From Bacteroidales bacterium (GTDB lineage: Bacteria; Bacteroidota; Bacteroidia; Bacteroidales; NBLH01): DNA of 62,173 nucleotides. Location of the stretch: contig JAFGWC010000156.1 of NCBI GenBank assembly GCA_016937695.1, forward strand, positions 1-62,173, given 5' to 3'. Position 1 is the stretch's first letter. Each line of letters starts with the position of its first letter. The translations under genes were made by a program, and so were the position numbers. Of the stretch, positions 7,041-16,120 are shown one piece after another. Below the pieces are notes generated by a model. The model was given only the letters and a program-made list of their open reading frames with translations, searched no databases and had not been told where the DNA came from.

Positions 7041-9461
7041 TTATTCGTCTCGAAGAGCTTTAACCGGATTTGAATTTGAAACTTTGAAAGCTTGAAGCCA
7101 AACAATAAGAAGAGTTTGGAAAAGCATTAACAGAGCAGCCAATAGAAAAATAAAAAAGTTTATTTCGACCCGATATGCAAAAATGCTAAGCCATTTATTA
7201 ATTAAAAAGTAGGCAATCGGCCATGCAAATATGTTTGCAATTAGAATCATTTTAATAAAATCTTTAGAAAAAAGATTAATAATATCAAAAACAGAAGCGC
7301 CAATAGCTTTTCTAATTCCAATTTCTTTGGTTCTTTGCACAGAAAGGAAATATGTTACGGCCCAAATTCCTAATCCGCTAATTATTATAACAAGTAAAGA
7401 TTGCATCCAGAGGAAAAAATTCAGTAAATCTTCATTTTTGTATTGTTTATTTAAAATTTCAGATAAAAACTTGATTTCAAATGGTCGTTTTTTTTCAAAT
7501 CTCCTCCAAACTTTATATATGTATTTTAAATCATTGTTTGTAAAGTTTTCGTTCAGTTTAATTGCTAAGTATTTTGTGTTTTCAATTGCATCATTTTCAT
7601 TATTGTCAACTCTTATAACAAGAGGACTAAGTGGATTGTGTAAGGAATTTGTATTGAAATCTTTAATTACGGCTGCAATTTTTTCATTTCCTTGAAAACG
7701 AAATAATTTTTTATTAATAACATTTTTGATATGTGAATTATTAAAAGAGGAAGCTAAAGTTTTATTTATTATAATTTTATCGTTAACAATAGTATCTGAA
7801 AAAAAATTTTGATTATTATCAAAATCATTACCTTCTAAAATTTTGATATTAAAAGTTTGTAAAAAATTATCTCTAACAGTTATTTCAGGGAAAAACTGTA
7901 CTTTTTTTTCATTATTTAGATAATAAAAGTATCTTTTGTGAAAGCACTTAGTGCCTATAATATTATCCATTGCTGTTGCACTAACAATATTTTTATTTTT
8001 TAAAAGTAGAGATTTAACTTTTTTGTAATTTTCGCTAAGAGAAGTATTTCCTACAGGAATAACAACTATATTTTTTTCGTTAAATCCAAGGTCTGAGTTT
8101 TTTAAAAACAGAAGTTGGTTAAAATTTATTAAAACTAATATCAGTAAAATTAGTGATATGGTGTATTGCAAAAGAATTAGGAATTTACCGGAAATCCATT
8201 TTAAATTACCCATTCGTGTTTTATTTCTGATGATTTTTAGCAATGAAAATCCAGACGTGTAAAGTCCTGTATTTAAACCAACAATAATACTTGTAAATAC
8301 AATAATTGAAAACAAGACAGTGAAAGCATTATAATTAAAGACTAAGCCTATATTGAATTGATTATCAGTGATTTTACCTGCTACAGATATTGATGTTTCA
8401 ACAAAAAACAAAGCAATTAGTAAAGAAAAAAAGCTTAATAAAAAAGCTTCTGTCATAAAAAGAAGAATTAGTTGGAATTTGTTTGCTCCAAGTACTTTTC
8501 TAACGCTGATTTCCTTTATTCTTGATACAGAGCCTACTATTGAAAGATTTATGAAATTTATCATCGCTATTAAAAGCAAAAAAATTGAGGTGCCAAGAAT
8601 AACATAAATATAAATTGATCTGTTATTCTCTTCAATTTCATCTTCTAATTCAGATTTTAAATGTATATCAGAGAGTTTTTGTAGATAAAGTGAAGAATAG
8701 TTTCTGATATCTTTATCAAAATACTTATTAACAAAAGCCGGAAGTTGCTTTTCAAGTTTTTCTTTATTGATGTTCGGTTTTGTTAAAACGTATGTCCAGC
8801 AAGCATTCCAAAGCCAAGTTTGAGGTTCGTTTCCAATAATATTTGATAATGTAGAAATTGGTGTAATAAAATCGAAATGTAAATGAGATTGTTTAGGATA
8901 ATCTTTAAAAACGCCTGTAACTTTAAGTCTAATCCCTTCATTTACAGTTATTTCTTTGCCTAAAGGATTATATTTTCCAAAATATTTTTCTTTTGCAGAT
9001 TCTGAAATGATAACAGAATTAGAGATAAAAAATGATTCTTTTTTACTTTGTTGAACAAATTTAAAATCAAAAACTTCTAGAATACTTGAATCAGCAAAAA
9101 AGAAATTTTTTTCGTTGAAATTTCTATTGTTATATTCTACAAGTTGGAATGGCTCTTGAAAATTAAAAATCCGAAAAGAAGATTCAATAAATTCAGGATA
9201 TTCATTTAATAAAGATTTTGAAAGTGGAAAAGGTGTTGTTGCATATTTGTTTAAAGTGCTGTCTTTTTCATAAATATTTGCTATACGATAAATTCTGTTT
9301 GATTTATGGTGGAATTTATCAAATGATAAGCTGTTACAAGTATAAATATATGCAAGTAAAAAAGCGGATAAACCAATAGAAAAGCCTAAAATATTTATAA
9401 TTGAATAAAATTTATATCTAAACAAATTACGATAAGCAATTTTAAGGAAATTTTTAAGCAT
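7041..9461 (-). CDS. MacB/FtsX-type ABC transporter permease
   Basis: About 806 residues. The start MLKNFLKIAYRNLFRYK is the usual opening of the Bacteroidota ABC permease family. It has two halves. Each has a membrane segment, a large periplasmic MacB-type core domain, and FtsX-type helices with the typical KEI[SG][VI]RK-GA signature (KEISVRKVLGANKFQ near the middle, KEIGIRKAIGASVFD near the end). These proteins work with a LolD/MacB-type ATPase to move lipoproteins, peptides or drugs out of the inner membrane by mechanotransmission. The cognate ATPase gene lies 120 bases upstream on the same strand. Substrate not deducible. Confidence 0.9.
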   Translation of the reverse strand: MLKNFLKIAYRNLFRYKFYSIINILGFSIGLSAFLLAYIYTCNSLSFDKFHHKSNRIYRIANIYEKDSTLNKYATTPFPLSKSLLNEYPEFIESSFRIFNFQEPFQLVEYNNRNFNEKNFFFADSSILEVFDFKFVQQSKKESFFISNSVIISESAKEKYFGKYNPLGKEITVNEGIRLKVTGVFKDYPKQSHLHFDFITPISTLSNIIGNEPQTWLWNACWTYVLTKPNINKEKLEKQLPAFVNKYFDKDIRNYSSLYLQKLSDIHLKSELEDEIEENNRSIYIYVILGTSIFLLLIAMINFINLSIVGSVSRIKEISVRKVLGANKFQLILLFMTEAFLLSFFSLLIALFFVETSISVAGKITDNQFNIGLVFNYNAFTVLFSIIVFTSIIVGLNTGLYTSGFSLLKIIRNKTRMGNLKWISGKFLILLQYTISLILLILVLINFNQLLFLKNSDLGFNEKNIVVIPVGNTSLSENYKKVKSLLLKNKNIVSATAMDNIIGTKCFHKRYFYYLNNEKKVQFFPEITVRDNFLQTFNIKILEGNDFDNNQNFFSDTIVNDKIIINKTLASSFNNSHIKNVINKKLFRFQGNEKIAAVIKDFNTNSLHNPLSPLVIRVDNNENDAIENTKYLAIKLNENFTNNDLKYIYKVWRRFEKKRPFEIKFLSEILNKQYKNEDLLNFFLWMQSLLVIIISGLGIWAVTYFLSVQRTKEIGIRKAIGASVFDIINLFSKDFIKMILIANIFAWPIAYFLINKWLSIFAYRVEINFFIFLLAALLMLFQTLLIVWLQAFKVSNSNPVKALRDE

Positions 9462-9581
9462 TTTGTGGCAAATTACAATTTGCATTTAACAAATTACAAA
9501 TTAAATTATTAAATGAGACTGAATTAATTAGCAAGTTACAAATTATGTTAATCATAATTAATTTCTATCAAAATAAATGGA

Positions 9582-10262
9582 TTAAGCTTTTCTAATGCTT
9601 TCAGTAACTATATGACCATCAAATAATTGTACAATTCTATGCGCCTTATCAGCATCAATAGGAGAGTGAGTTACCATTACTATTGTAGTACCGTTATTAT
9701 TAAGTTGTGTTAGTAATTTCATAACCTCTTCGCCATTAGCAGAATCCAAATTACCAGTAGGTTCATCAGCAAGAATTAGTTTTGGATTTGTAACAACAGC
9801 TCTTGCAACAGCAACTCTTTGTTGTTGTCCTCCAGATAATTGCTGTGGGAAATGTTTTTTTCTGTGAGCAATTTGCATATAATCTAAAACCTCCATTACT
9901 TTTTGTTTTCTTTCAGCTTTTGAATTCTTTAGATATAAAAGAGGAAGTTCAACATTCTCATAAACAGATAGTTCGTCGATTAAATTAAAGCTTTGAAAAA
10001 CAAATCCTACATTGTTTTTTCTAAGTTTGGTTCTATTTCTTTCAGAAAAGTATGAAACATCAGTGCCATTAAAAAATAGTTCGCCGCTTGTAGGATTATC
10101 AAGAAGTCCTAGAATATTTAATAATGTAGATTTCCCACAACCGGAAGGTCCCATAATAGCAACAAATTCTCCTTCAGAGATATCGAGATTTATATTATTT
10201 AGCGCCATTGTTTCAACTTCGTCGCTGCGAAATATTTTAACAAGCTTTTTTGTTTTAAGCAT
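9582..10262 (-). CDS. ABC transporter ATP-binding protein (LolD/MacB type)
   Basis: About 226 residues, one ATPase domain. Walker A is GPSGCGKST, the Q-loop is FVFQSFNLID, the signature is LSGGQQQRVAVARA, Walker B with the D-loop is LILADEPTGNLDS, and the switch His lies in MVTHSP. The QSFNLID and GNLDS forms are typical of the LolD/MacB/FtsE subgroup. The ATG at 10262 (MLKTKKLVKIF) is preferred to the longer reading, whose extra residues are not family-like. It forms an exporter with the permease encoded just downstream. Confidence 0.93.
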   Translation of the reverse strand: MLKTKKLVKIFRSDEVETMALNNINLDISEGEFVAIMGPSGCGKSTLLNILGLLDNPTSGELFFNGTDVSYFSERNRTKLRKNNVGFVFQSFNLIDELSVYENVELPLLYLKNSKAERKQKVMEVLDYMQIAHRKKHFPQQLSGGQQQRVAVARAVVTNPKLILADEPTGNLDSANGEEVMKLLTQLNNNGTTIVMVTHSPIDADKAHRIVQLFDGHIVTESIRKA

Positions 10263-10380
10263 ATTTATTAATTTAAATTTTTTAGATAAAATAGGTTCAC
10301 TAAAAAACAATCACAATATAAAAAAAAATCAAATATTTACTTTATAAATAATAAAATTGAATTTATTAAGTATTTCAAAT

Positions 10381-10680
10381 CTATTTTTTCCGTCTTAATT
10401 TTCTATATAAAACTCTTATTCTATTATTATTTTCAATAGGTGCAAAAATTTGAACTAAGTCCCAATTTTTATCATATTCTTCAATTGATTTTTTTAATCT
10501 TGTAATTCTAGCTAAAGATATAGAAGTATTGTCTCTTATTTTTGAAAGTTCGTCATCAGTTTCCCAGAGAAAAGATTCTAAGCGAAATTCATATTTCTTT
10601 TTATCAAGTCCAACAAATAATTCAATATCAATAATTTCATCTTCATTATTAGCGGGTAAAGGTATCGTTAAAGTTTTCAT
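10381..10680 (-). CDS. small conserved-looking protein of unknown function
   Basis: 99 residues, starting MKTLTIPLPANNEDE and ending in a basic tail (VLYRKLRRKK). There is no signal peptide or membrane segment. The middle is predicted alpha-helical (SISLARITRLKKSIEEYDKN), followed by a strand-like WDLVQIFAPI. The acidic N-terminal half and strongly basic C-terminus could suit nucleic-acid or partner binding, but no family is recognised. It lies 118 bases upstream of the ATPase gene on the same strand. Codon use is like the neighbours, so it is taken as real. Confidence 0.55.
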   Translation of the reverse strand: MKTLTIPLPANNEDEIIDIELFVGLDKKKYEFRLESFLWETDDELSKIRDNTSISLARITRLKKSIEEYDKNWDLVQIFAPIENNNRIRVLYRKLRRKK

Positions 10681-11005
10681 TTAAAAATATTTCAAATTTG
10701 TAAAATCAGAAGATTTAGACCAAAGGATATGCCATAAACTATAATATATAGATAATCAGATGTTTGTGATATTTTTATCTTGAAAATATGTTCGCAAATG
10801 CACAAAATATGTACGAAAATGAACATTCTAAAATTAAATAATAAATATCAAGAATTTTATTAAATATTAATAAAGAATATTATTAAATTGTAAATTTTGT
10901 TTAGTAAATTTTAATATTGAATTATTGTATAGAAATCACTTTTTTGGTATTATAATTGTCCAAAAAACACATGTGCTTTATTTTTTTGAACAAAAAAATG
11001 TATCT
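10681..11005. other. intergenic region between divergent genes
   Basis: 325 bases separate the small protein gene (reverse) from the HEAT/cyclophilin gene (forward). Apart from the 21-bp direct repeat at 10783-10824, it holds only AT-rich DNA. No good -33/-7 pair, hairpin or additional reading frame was found. Confidence 0.6.
10783..10824. repeat. tandem pair of 21-bp repeats
   Basis: Two adjacent 21-mers (10783-10803 and 10804-10824) both begin AAAATATGT and agree at 18 of 21 positions. The 21-bp period equals two helical turns, so paired protein-binding sites on one DNA face are possible. It lies in the divergent promoter region. No regulator is identified. Confidence 0.5.
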
Positions 11006-12991
11006 GTGAAAAACTCATTTTATATCATAGCAATAATTATTTTTATTGCTTCTTCTTGTAATAGTAATGATCTGATTAATAATGGATTATTAAATGTAAA
11101 TAAATTTTCTGATGAAACTTTTAGAGAAATTTATAATTTTCAGGATGAAAGAAATACTAAAGAGTTATTAAAATTTTTAACTAATAGAAAGGATAAATAT
11201 CGCGAAGCTGCTGCTCTGGCTTTTGCTTCTGTACAAGACAGTAATGCAATTGAACAGCTATTTGAGTTATTATTTAATGATGATAGTGAAAATGTTAGAA
11301 TTGCCGCTGCTTTTGCAATTGGACAAATAAATTCGCAAATATCAGAAAATCAATTAATTAAGGCTTTTGATAATGAAAAATCTGATATTGTTAAAAAATA
11401 TATTCTTAAGGCTTTAGGCAAAACAGGAAGTAATAAATCTTTAAGCTTTGTTAATAATTTATTTAAAGAAAAAAGTAATGAAATAATTGAGCAAGCTAAA
11501 TTATTGTCTATCAGCAGATTTGCGATAAAAGGAATTTCAGACAGCATTTGTGTTGAAAATATAATAAAAATTATTTCAGACAGTAAAAGTTCAGATACAT
11601 GTAATTATTTGGCTTCCATAGCATTAGGCAGAATAAAAAATCAGAATTTCGATAAGTATTCAGATAAAATTACTAATTGCTTAAAACACACAAAAAATAT
11701 ATTTACACAAAGCAATTTGTGTTTGGCTTTGGCAAATTCAACAATAAAAAATAGTTTTAATTTTTTAGACTCAATTATTAAAAGTGATATAGATTATCGT
11801 GTAAAAATAAGTGCAATACGTGCAATATCAAATTATGAAAATGAAAATACAGAAAAGAGCGTATATAGTTCATTATCAGATAGTAATGTAAATGTTGCAA
11901 TTTCAGCTTCAGAATATTTTATTTTAAAGGGGAAAGAAGAAAATGCTACTAATTATTTTAAATGGGCTAAAAAGCAAAAAAACTGGCGTGTTAGAACTAA
12001 TTTATTATCTGCTGCAATTAAATATTCAAAAAACAAAAAAGAGATAACAAATGCAATAATTTCCGGTTATAATATTTCTGAAAATATATATGAAAAAGCA
12101 AATTTGTTAAAAGCACTTGGAGGAAATCCAAATGAATATGTTTTTGTGAGCAAGGAAGTGTATAATGCTGATAATGTAGTGATTAGTACTTATGGAATGG
12201 AAGCTTTGGCTGAAATGAGAAGGAATAAGGATTTCGAACAATTTAATAATATCAGCATAAAGCACAATAAAATAAATTTAGAAGAAGAATTTGCAATTAT
12301 TTTTAAAAGAGCAATATTATCAGGCGATGTGGCTATGATATCGATAGCTGCAGAAATAATTAGAGATCCGGAATTAAATTTTATAAATCAGTATAAAAAC
12401 ACATATTTTTTAACTCAAGCAATGAATAATTGTATTTTGCCAAAAGAAATTGAAGCATATATTGAGATAAAAAAAACTGTTTCGTATATAAACGGAACTG
12501 AAGAAAAAGAAAATCCAAAATTTACTGAATATAAACTTGATTGGAAATATATAGCCAAAATTAATAAAAATCAGAAAGTAATAATTCAAACATCGAAAGG
12601 AAATATTGAGCTGGAATTATGTGTAGAAAAAGCGCCATTAACGGTTTCTACATTTTTGAAATTAATAGACCAAGGTTTTTATAAAAACAAGAAAATACAC
12701 AGAGTTGTTCCTAATTTTGTAATTCAGGATGGTTGTCCAAGAGGTGATGGTTGGGGAAGTCCCGATTTTTCAATTCGCTCAGAGTTTTCGATGATAAATT
12801 ATGAAGAAGGCTCAATAGGAATGGCGTCTGCAGGAAAAGATACAGAATCGAGTCAATGGTTTATAACTCATTCGCCAACACCACATTTAGATGGCAGATA
12901 TACAAATTTCGGGAAAGTTATTTCAGGAATTGGAATAGTTCATCAAATTGAAGTTGGTGATGAAATATTAGATATGGAAATTGTTGAATAA
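11006..12991 (+). CDS. HEAT-repeat lipoprotein with C-terminal cyclophilin domain
   Basis: About 661 residues from a GTG at 11006. This start gives a lipoprotein signal with lipobox ASSC; a longer reading from a TTG at 10925 adds a tail with no signal features. Residues about 50-500 are HEAT-like helical repeats (for instance EAAALAFASVQDSNAIEQL and VRIAAAFAIGQIN). The last 140 residues are a cyclophilin-type peptidyl-prolyl isomerase. It carries IHRVVPNFVIQDG with the catalytic Arg, GSIGMASAGKDTESSQWFIT and HLDGRYTNFGKV. The combination suggests a periplasm-facing folding factor that holds clients on the HEAT scaffold. No same-strand neighbour is close, so it is probably transcribed alone. 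Confidence 0.85.
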   Translation: MKNSFYIIAIIIFIASSCNSNDLINNGLLNVNKFSDETFREIYNFQDERNTKELLKFLTNRKDKYREAAALAFASVQDSNAIEQLFELLFNDDSENVRIAAAFAIGQINSQISENQLIKAFDNEKSDIVKKYILKALGKTGSNKSLSFVNNLFKEKSNEIIEQAKLLSISRFAIKGISDSICVENIIKIISDSKSSDTCNYLASIALGRIKNQNFDKYSDKITNCLKHTKNIFTQSNLCLALANSTIKNSFNFLDSIIKSDIDYRVKISAIRAISNYENENTEKSVYSSLSDSNVNVAISASEYFILKGKEENATNYFKWAKKQKNWRVRTNLLSAAIKYSKNKKEITNAIISGYNISENIYEKANLLKALGGNPNEYVFVSKEVYNADNVVISTYGMEALAEMRRNKDFEQFNNISIKHNKINLEEEFAIIFKRAILSGDVAMISIAAEIIRDPELNFINQYKNTYFLTQAMNNCILPKEIEAYIEIKKTVSYINGTEEKENPKFTEYKLDWKYIAKINKNQKVIIQTSKGNIELELCVEKAPLTVSTFLKLIDQGFYKNKKIHRVVPNFVIQDGCPRGDGWGSPDFSIRSEFSMINYEEGSIGMASAGKDTESSQWFITHSPTPHLDGRYTNFGKVISGIGIVHQIEVGDEILDMEIVE

Positions 12992-13094
12992 CAGTTAATT
13001 ATACAATTAATCAATGGTTTAATGGTTCAATATTTTTTAATTGCAAATTACGAACTTTCAATCTATAATTTTAATTCTTAATTTCTAATTTTAA

Positions 13095-13134
13095 AATCGA
13101 TTGCTGGCGATAAATCTACCACTAGCAATCGATT
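13095..13134 (-). terminator. terminator of the nitroreductase-DoxX-MarR operon
   Basis: A perfect 11-bp stem (AATCGATTGCT / AGCAATCGATT) with an 18-base loop. The reverse-strand product ends in a short U-rich tract. It lies about 20 bases past the stop codon of the MarR gene. Confidence 0.7.
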
Positions 13135-13154
13135 CAATTTCTCAATTTGTTTTA

Positions 13155-13610
13155 TTATTCCTTTAATCTAATTTTGTCTAAAAGACGATTCATGTCTTCA
13201 ACTTCAGTCTGTGTTAAATTATTAAGCAAAGTGTCTACTTCCAGTTCACATTTAAGCATCTTATCAAGCAAATCTAATCCCTTTTCAGTAATTTCAATTG
13301 ATTTTTGACGTCTGTCGTTAGGATTTTCTATGCGGCTAACAAGTCCTTTTTCAAAAAGCCGATCAATAATTCTACTTACATCAGAGTCTTTGTCAAGCAT
13401 ACGCTCTTTAATAAAACCAATTGAAAGTGGAGCTTCATAACTAAATCCTCTTAGTATTCTTAGTACATTGTATTGAGGTTCAGCAAGTCCATGTTCTTTA
13501 AGAGATTTATTAAACTCATAACTTAGTTGCCTTGTTGTATATTTCAGATTTATTAATCCTTTGTGATATTCATTCCTAAATCTTCCTTTTATTTCGTCTT
13601 CAATTCTCAT
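13155..13610 (-). CDS. MarR-family transcriptional regulator
   Basis: 151 residues with the MarR winged helix in the middle. The recognition region is LSIGFIKERMLDKDSDVSRI, and the wing follows with the family pattern GLVSRIENPNDRRQKSIEIT. Long helices at both ends form the dimer interface. A single Cys at position 121 (MLKCELE) could sense thiol-reactive compounds, although one Cys is weak evidence. Its start overlaps the DoxX stop by four bases (ATGA), so the two are translationally coupled. MarR proteins usually repress their own operon. The palindrome at 14639-14654 over the operon promoter is the natural candidate site. Confidence 0.9.
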   Translation of the reverse strand: MRIEDEIKGRFRNEYHKGLINLKYTTRQLSYEFNKSLKEHGLAEPQYNVLRILRGFSYEAPLSIGFIKERMLDKDSDVSRIIDRLFEKGLVSRIENPNDRRQKSIEITEKGLDLLDKMLKCELEVDTLLNNLTQTEVEDMNRLLDKIRLKE

Positions 13611-13963
13611 ACAATTTTAAAAAAATCAGGATTTCTTAGATATAAAACTATCCAAACTACAATAAGAACCACACTTGGTACTAAAATACTTATGCCGGTA
13701 GTCATATGAATAATTATAGCGCCGCCCATATACGAACTAAGCAATAAGGTTCCAATTCTATTTGTTTTTGTGAATAAAAATAACAAAGCGGAAGCAATTT
13801 CACCTAATGCAATGATTATTCTCCAATCTCCTAACTTCATTTGCGCCATTTGTTCTGGATGTAAGAATAGTTTTCCTGTTGCACTGAATAAAAAAAGAGC
13901 TGTCAATAAACCAGCTAATATCCAGGCTACAATTTTTCTAGTGTTCGAAATTTCTGTGTTCAT
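13607..13963 (-). CDS. DoxX-like family membrane protein
   Basis: 118 residues from the ATG at 13963, which starts 13 bases after the nitroreductase stop. A longer reading would overlap that gene. Four membrane helices are visible (IVAWILAGLLTALFLF; IIIALGEIASALLFLF; IGTLLLSSYMGGAIII; ILVPSVVLIVVWIVLYL), with the family pattern SATGKL after the first. DoxX-type proteins are quinone- or redox-linked membrane proteins and often sit with MarR-type regulators in electrophile-stress operons (for example catD in Bacillus). It is the middle gene of the nitroreductase-DoxX-MarR operon. Confidence 0.85.
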   Translation of the reverse strand: MNTEISNTRKIVAWILAGLLTALFLFSATGKLFLHPEQMAQMKLGDWRIIIALGEIASALLFLFTKTNRIGTLLLSSYMGGAIIIHMTTGISILVPSVVLIVVWIVLYLRNPDFFKIV

Positions 13964-13976
13964 AATTTTGTTAAAA

Positions 13977-14594
13977 TTAAATGATTGTTGTAATTTCTTT
14001 ATATAAACGTCGTGGTCTTCGAGGATAAAGTTGTTTTGAAGCATCAAAATATCCTAAGCAAATTAACATAACTACTGTTTCACTATTTTTTAAACCAAAC
14101 TCTTTGTGTATTCCATCGAAATCTATACCGCTCATAGGATGTGAATCAACTCCGTACTCTTTTGCAGCAATCATTAGTGACATAGCTAGTAAACCAACAT
14201 TGCTTTCGGCAAATTTAAGCTTTCGCTCTTCGCTTGAACCATAAAGAAAAGCAGCGGCTTGTTTTGCGCCTTCAACCATTTCATTATTTCCACTTACACT
14301 TTTTAACATTTCATTCCATACCGGATTACTCTCGGCATATCCATCTTTATCTCCGATTAGTATTAAAGTAACCGAAGCATCCGAAATTTTTTCCTGCTTA
14401 TTTGCTAGGTTTAAAAGTTTCTGTTTGCTAGAATCAGTTTTTACCGCTAATATTCTCCAAGGTTGTAGATTAAAAGCTGATGGAGCAATAACAGCCATAT
14501 CTATTATTTCTTTTAAAAGCGTTTCATCAATAGATTTTTTATTGTCAAAAAAATTGACGGAACGACGCTCGTTAAATATTTTTTTTGTAGCCAT
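13977..14594 (-). CDS. nitroreductase-family flavoenzyme
   Basis: 205 residues, the normal length. The FMN-binding N-terminal pattern RRSVNFFDNKKSI and APSAFNLQPWR are clear. So are a central GLLAMSLMIAAKEYGVDSHPMSGID block and the C-terminal GYFD...PRRPRR segment. Such NAD(P)H-dependent flavin enzymes reduce quinones, nitro compounds or other electrophiles in the cytoplasm. It is the first gene of an operon with DoxX and MarR, which supports a detoxification role. The promoter at 14619-14649 lies 25 bases upstream. Confidence 0.9.
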   Translation of the reverse strand: MATKKIFNERRSVNFFDNKKSIDETLLKEIIDMAVIAPSAFNLQPWRILAVKTDSSKQKLLNLANKQEKISDASVTLILIGDKDGYAESNPVWNEMLKSVSGNNEMVEGAKQAAAFLYGSSEERKLKFAESNVGLLAMSLMIAAKEYGVDSHPMSGIDFDGIHKEFGLKNSETVVMLICLGYFDASKQLYPRRPRRLYKEITTII

Positions 14595-14618
14595 AACATA
14601 ATTATATTAATTTTTTTG

Positions 14619-14649
14619 CAAATATAAGTATAAACATAATATGTTGCAA
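14619..14649 (-). promoter_or_regulatory. promoter of the nitroreductase-DoxX-MarR operon
   Basis: On the reverse strand TATATTTG (14619-14626) is a perfect -7 element. A TTG at 14647-14649, 20 bases upstream, serves as the -33. Transcription would begin about 15 bases before the nitroreductase ATG. Confidence 0.55.
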
Positions 14650-14654
14650 CACAT
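14639..14654. promoter_or_regulatory. candidate MarR operator palindrome
   Basis: TATGTTGCAACACATA is an inverted repeat matching at 7 of 8 pairs, with a perfect TGTTGCAACA core. It covers the -33 element of the operon promoter, so a bound dimer would block RNA polymerase. TTGCAA-centred palindromes of this size are typical MarR-family sites. The link to the MarR gene two genes downstream is inference. Confidence 0.5.
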
Positions 14655-14966
14655 AAATAGATGTTTTTTTTAATATTTTAATATACATCAAATTAGTAAT
14701 AATAAATTCTAAAAATTTTTAATGTTTTAGACTTTTTTATGCTAAGTAGGAAAGGGAAAGTAAATTTAACATGTTTCACATAAAATATTATTTTAAGAAA
14801 AGTTTTAGAAGAATTAAATTTAATTTATTGAACACTTTTTGAGAAAAGACAAACTAAACTGAAGGTACAGATTTAAAATTACATGGTATTTAAGTTGCTG
14901 CAATATCATTTGCTGAGCATTTGCGTCAAACGTTCAACTTAATATTGAAACTGCTGCAATAATTTT

Positions 14967-15005
14967 AAAAAAAAGCCTTAACCGGTTTTAAAACCAGTCA
15001 AGTCT
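14967..15005 (-). terminator. terminator of the LRR lipoprotein gene (palindrome family copy 1)
   Basis: On the reverse strand an imperfect stem around GGTTTTAAAACC, flanked by CTTGA and CTTAA, is followed by eight U. It shares its outer arms, and the preceding GCTGCAATAA segment, with the hairpin at 17042-17073. Confidence 0.7.
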
Positions 15006-15024
15006 ACTGAAATTGAACAATTGC

Positions 15025-16074
15025 TCAATCACCTACTTCAATTTCAAATTCAATGTTTACATCTTGGTTAAACCATGAACGTATAATTTCCTGTTCTTCT
15101 TTACTAAACCTATTAGTACCGAGATATAAAGACTTTAATTTTTTAAGTTTCTTTATTTCTATAGGAAGATCTTCCAATTGATTGCCTTCCATGTTTAACA
15201 TTTCAAGATTACTTAACCTTTCAATATCAGCCGGAATATCGTATATCTGCCCAAAACTCAAACTTAATTCTGTTAATGCGCTAAGTTCGAAAATACAAGG
15301 CGGAATTTCTTGGAAAGAATTACTTGATCCGCCTCCGCTGTATCCTGAACCAATATACAAATGTTTCAATTTTTTTAATTGCCCTAGTTCATTTGGTAAA
15401 GAAACTATTCCGGGAGATGATTGATCGCTAATATATAGATTTTCAAGATTAACTAATTTGCTTATTTCTGCAGGTATAGTTGATAAATCATTTCCGCTTA
15501 ATGCAATAGTTTTAAGATTAGTTAATGCACATAGTTCAACCGGAATTTCGGTTAAATAATTATTGAACAACCAAATTTCTTTAAGATTTTTCATTCTAAA
15601 AATCACATCATCTAATTTTGTGATTTGATTATCGCTTAAATATAGAATTTCAAGGTCTTTCAAATACTCTAATCCTGTCGGACATTTATCTAACATGTTA
15701 TTTCCCATATCTAAACTTTTTAATTTAGATAAAAATTCAGGAATATGCCTAATTCTGTTTCTTCTGGCATCAATGTTTCGTAAATAATGTGCTTTTGCTA
15801 ATTCTTCGGGAAACTCTGTAAGCCTATATTCTTCTTCGCCTAATAAAGCAACCGAACAAAAACTATCGGGCGTTGCAATAAGTTCTTTTAAACTCCATGC
15901 TTTTGGACAATTATCGAAATTAAAATCAGGATTAGGAACAAATGTTGCTTCAGTTTCAACAATAGTGTCTTCAATTGATTCAGATTTTGATTTATTTGCA
16001 TTTGAACAAGATAAAACCACAAACTGCAAACTTATTAAGATGATTAGTAATTTGAAATTTTCTTTTTTTGCCAT
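15025..16074 (-). CDS. leucine-rich-repeat lipoprotein
   Basis: 349 residues from the ATG at 16074. A lipobox (VVLSC near residue 23) is followed by an acidic linker and nine or so LRR units from about residue 80. They follow L..L.L..N.L..IP..I/L, for example LEILYLSDNQITKLDDVIF and LEMLNMEGNQLEDLPIEI. LRR lipoproteins of this kind in Bacteroidota are surface or periplasmic binding proteins. There is no enzyme domain. It is followed by its own hairpin terminator. The two small membrane protein genes upstream are 186 bases away and probably separate. Binding partner unknown. Confidence 0.85.
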   Translation of the reverse strand: MAKKENFKLLIILISLQFVVLSCSNANKSKSESIEDTIVETEATFVPNPDFNFDNCPKAWSLKELIATPDSFCSVALLGEEEYRLTEFPEELAKAHYLRNIDARRNRIRHIPEFLSKLKSLDMGNNMLDKCPTGLEYLKDLEILYLSDNQITKLDDVIFRMKNLKEIWLFNNYLTEIPVELCALTNLKTIALSGNDLSTIPAEISKLVNLENLYISDQSSPGIVSLPNELGQLKKLKHLYIGSGYSGGGSSNSFQEIPPCIFELSALTELSLSFGQIYDIPADIERLSNLEMLNMEGNQLEDLPIEIKKLKKLKSLYLGTNRFSKEEQEIIRSWFNQDVNIEFEIEVGD

Positions 16075-16112
16075 TTCTTTCAATTTTAGGATATTAATGT
16101 ATTGATTAATTT

Positions 16113-16120
16113 CAAATATA
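16113..16120 (-). promoter_or_regulatory. possible -7 element of the LRR lipoprotein gene
   Basis: Reverse-strand TATATTTG, 38 bases before the ATG, matches TAnnTTTG. No -33 TTTG is seen at a fitting distance. Confidence 0.3.

Larger units (their letters stand above)
14595..15024. other. intergenic region with operon promoter, operator and a repeat-family terminator
   Basis: 430 bases without a gene. The right-hand 60 bases hold the terminator of the LRR lipoprotein gene (14967-15005). The left 60 bases hold the nitroreductase operon promoter and palindrome. The middle (about 14660-14960) is AT-rich with nothing recognisable. Confidence 0.6.
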
